From positions 100,723,926 through 100,787,925 of the forward strand of contig CM041292.1 of NCBI GenBank assembly GCA_023052935.1: a stretch of DNA of 64,000 nucleotides, given 5' to 3'. Below the pieces are notes generated by a model. The model worked only from the letters and a program-made list of their open reading frames with translations, was not told where the DNA came from and made no database searches. The position numbers and the translations under genes are program-made. Source of the DNA: Piezodorus guildinii (lineage: Eukaryota; Arthropoda; Insecta; Hemiptera; Pentatomidae). This document shows positions 63,639-64,000 of this stretch, one piece after another (positions within the stretch are counted from its first letter, which is position 1; each line of letters starts with the position of its first letter).

Positions 63639-64000
63639 GAAGGCTACATTGAATAGAGTTGAGCTGAATAGACCATAGACACCCACCCCTATGTGATATT
63701 CTAATACAGTGTATGGTATTGTTGATGAATAAAAATGTTATTACTAATAAAAAAATACGCTGCTATTTACCTACCGGATGTTCACCTCATACTGAAGAAT
63801 CGTAGACTATCTTAGGAGACACATACGTCAGATACATTATTCCATCCACGGATTGTAATTATGTTGGATTGTAACAGTGAATGATTTCCATCAATATCAA
63901 TGGAAATAATGAAAAAAACATTGTATAGCAGCTGTTTCCGCCGTCCATTTGTTATTAAAAATTGATTCGTTGAAACGAGGGACCAAAAGAAAAAGTCTCA
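63639..64000. other. No gene seen
   Basis: Flank of the hAT-type element. No coding or repeat signal recognised. Confidence 0.5.

Overview
The window looks like nuclear DNA from an insect, perhaps a hemipteran; the order is a weak guess. It is AT-rich with long low-complexity runs. Nearly all recognisable coding sequence belongs to transposable elements of types usual in insects: Jockey-like, RTE-like and R4/Dong-like LINEs, Ty3/Gypsy, mariner, hAT and tRNA-derived SINEs. The only host gene visible is one exon of a class A neuropeptide receptor, closest by recall to sulfakinin/CCK-like receptors, on the minus strand near 46.4-46.7 kb. There are no bacterial features and no real tRNA or rRNA genes.

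Layout: 0-20 kb holds broken LINE fragments, two tRNA-derived SINE families (called A and B here), and a dispersed repeat (called X) seen about ten times in both orientations. An R4/Dong-like LINE at 5.5-7.3 kb lies between two TAA-type microsatellites. A 5'-truncated RTE-like insertion at 15.1 kb has perfect 13-bp target duplications. 20-26.3 kb has two pieces of one Gypsy element and a mariner gene whose middle is deleted in frame.

26.6-46.4 kb is one locus present twice around a 100-N assembly gap. Copy A (26590-38900) and copy B (39001-46431) are nearly identical, and both end inside the receptor exon. The end of one contig therefore overlaps the start of the next. This is best explained as two unmerged haplotypes rather than a true tandem duplication. 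The copies differ by an essentially complete 5.0-kb Jockey element with 11-bp target duplications (only in A), a 383-bp MITE with perfect 26-bp inverted repeats (only in B), and several indels. Shared by both are a roughly 1.9-kb DNA transposon with long inverted repeats and several LINE remnants, all on the 3' (intron) side of the receptor exon.

46.7-60 kb has a 1.36-kb element with about 125-bp inverted ends, a complete but internally deleted mariner (TA duplications), more LINE remnants, and a SINE inserted in the RNase H region of a LINE. 60397-63630 is the most striking object: a non-autonomous hAT-type element with about 260-bp near-perfect inverted repeats and an 8-bp target duplication. 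Its interior is about 14 direct copies of a 109-bp repeat in one arm and about 4.5 copies of the same repeat inverted in the other arm.

The genes do not form a pathway. The window is best read as a receptor-gene intron and its surroundings filled by successive, often nested, transposon insertions.
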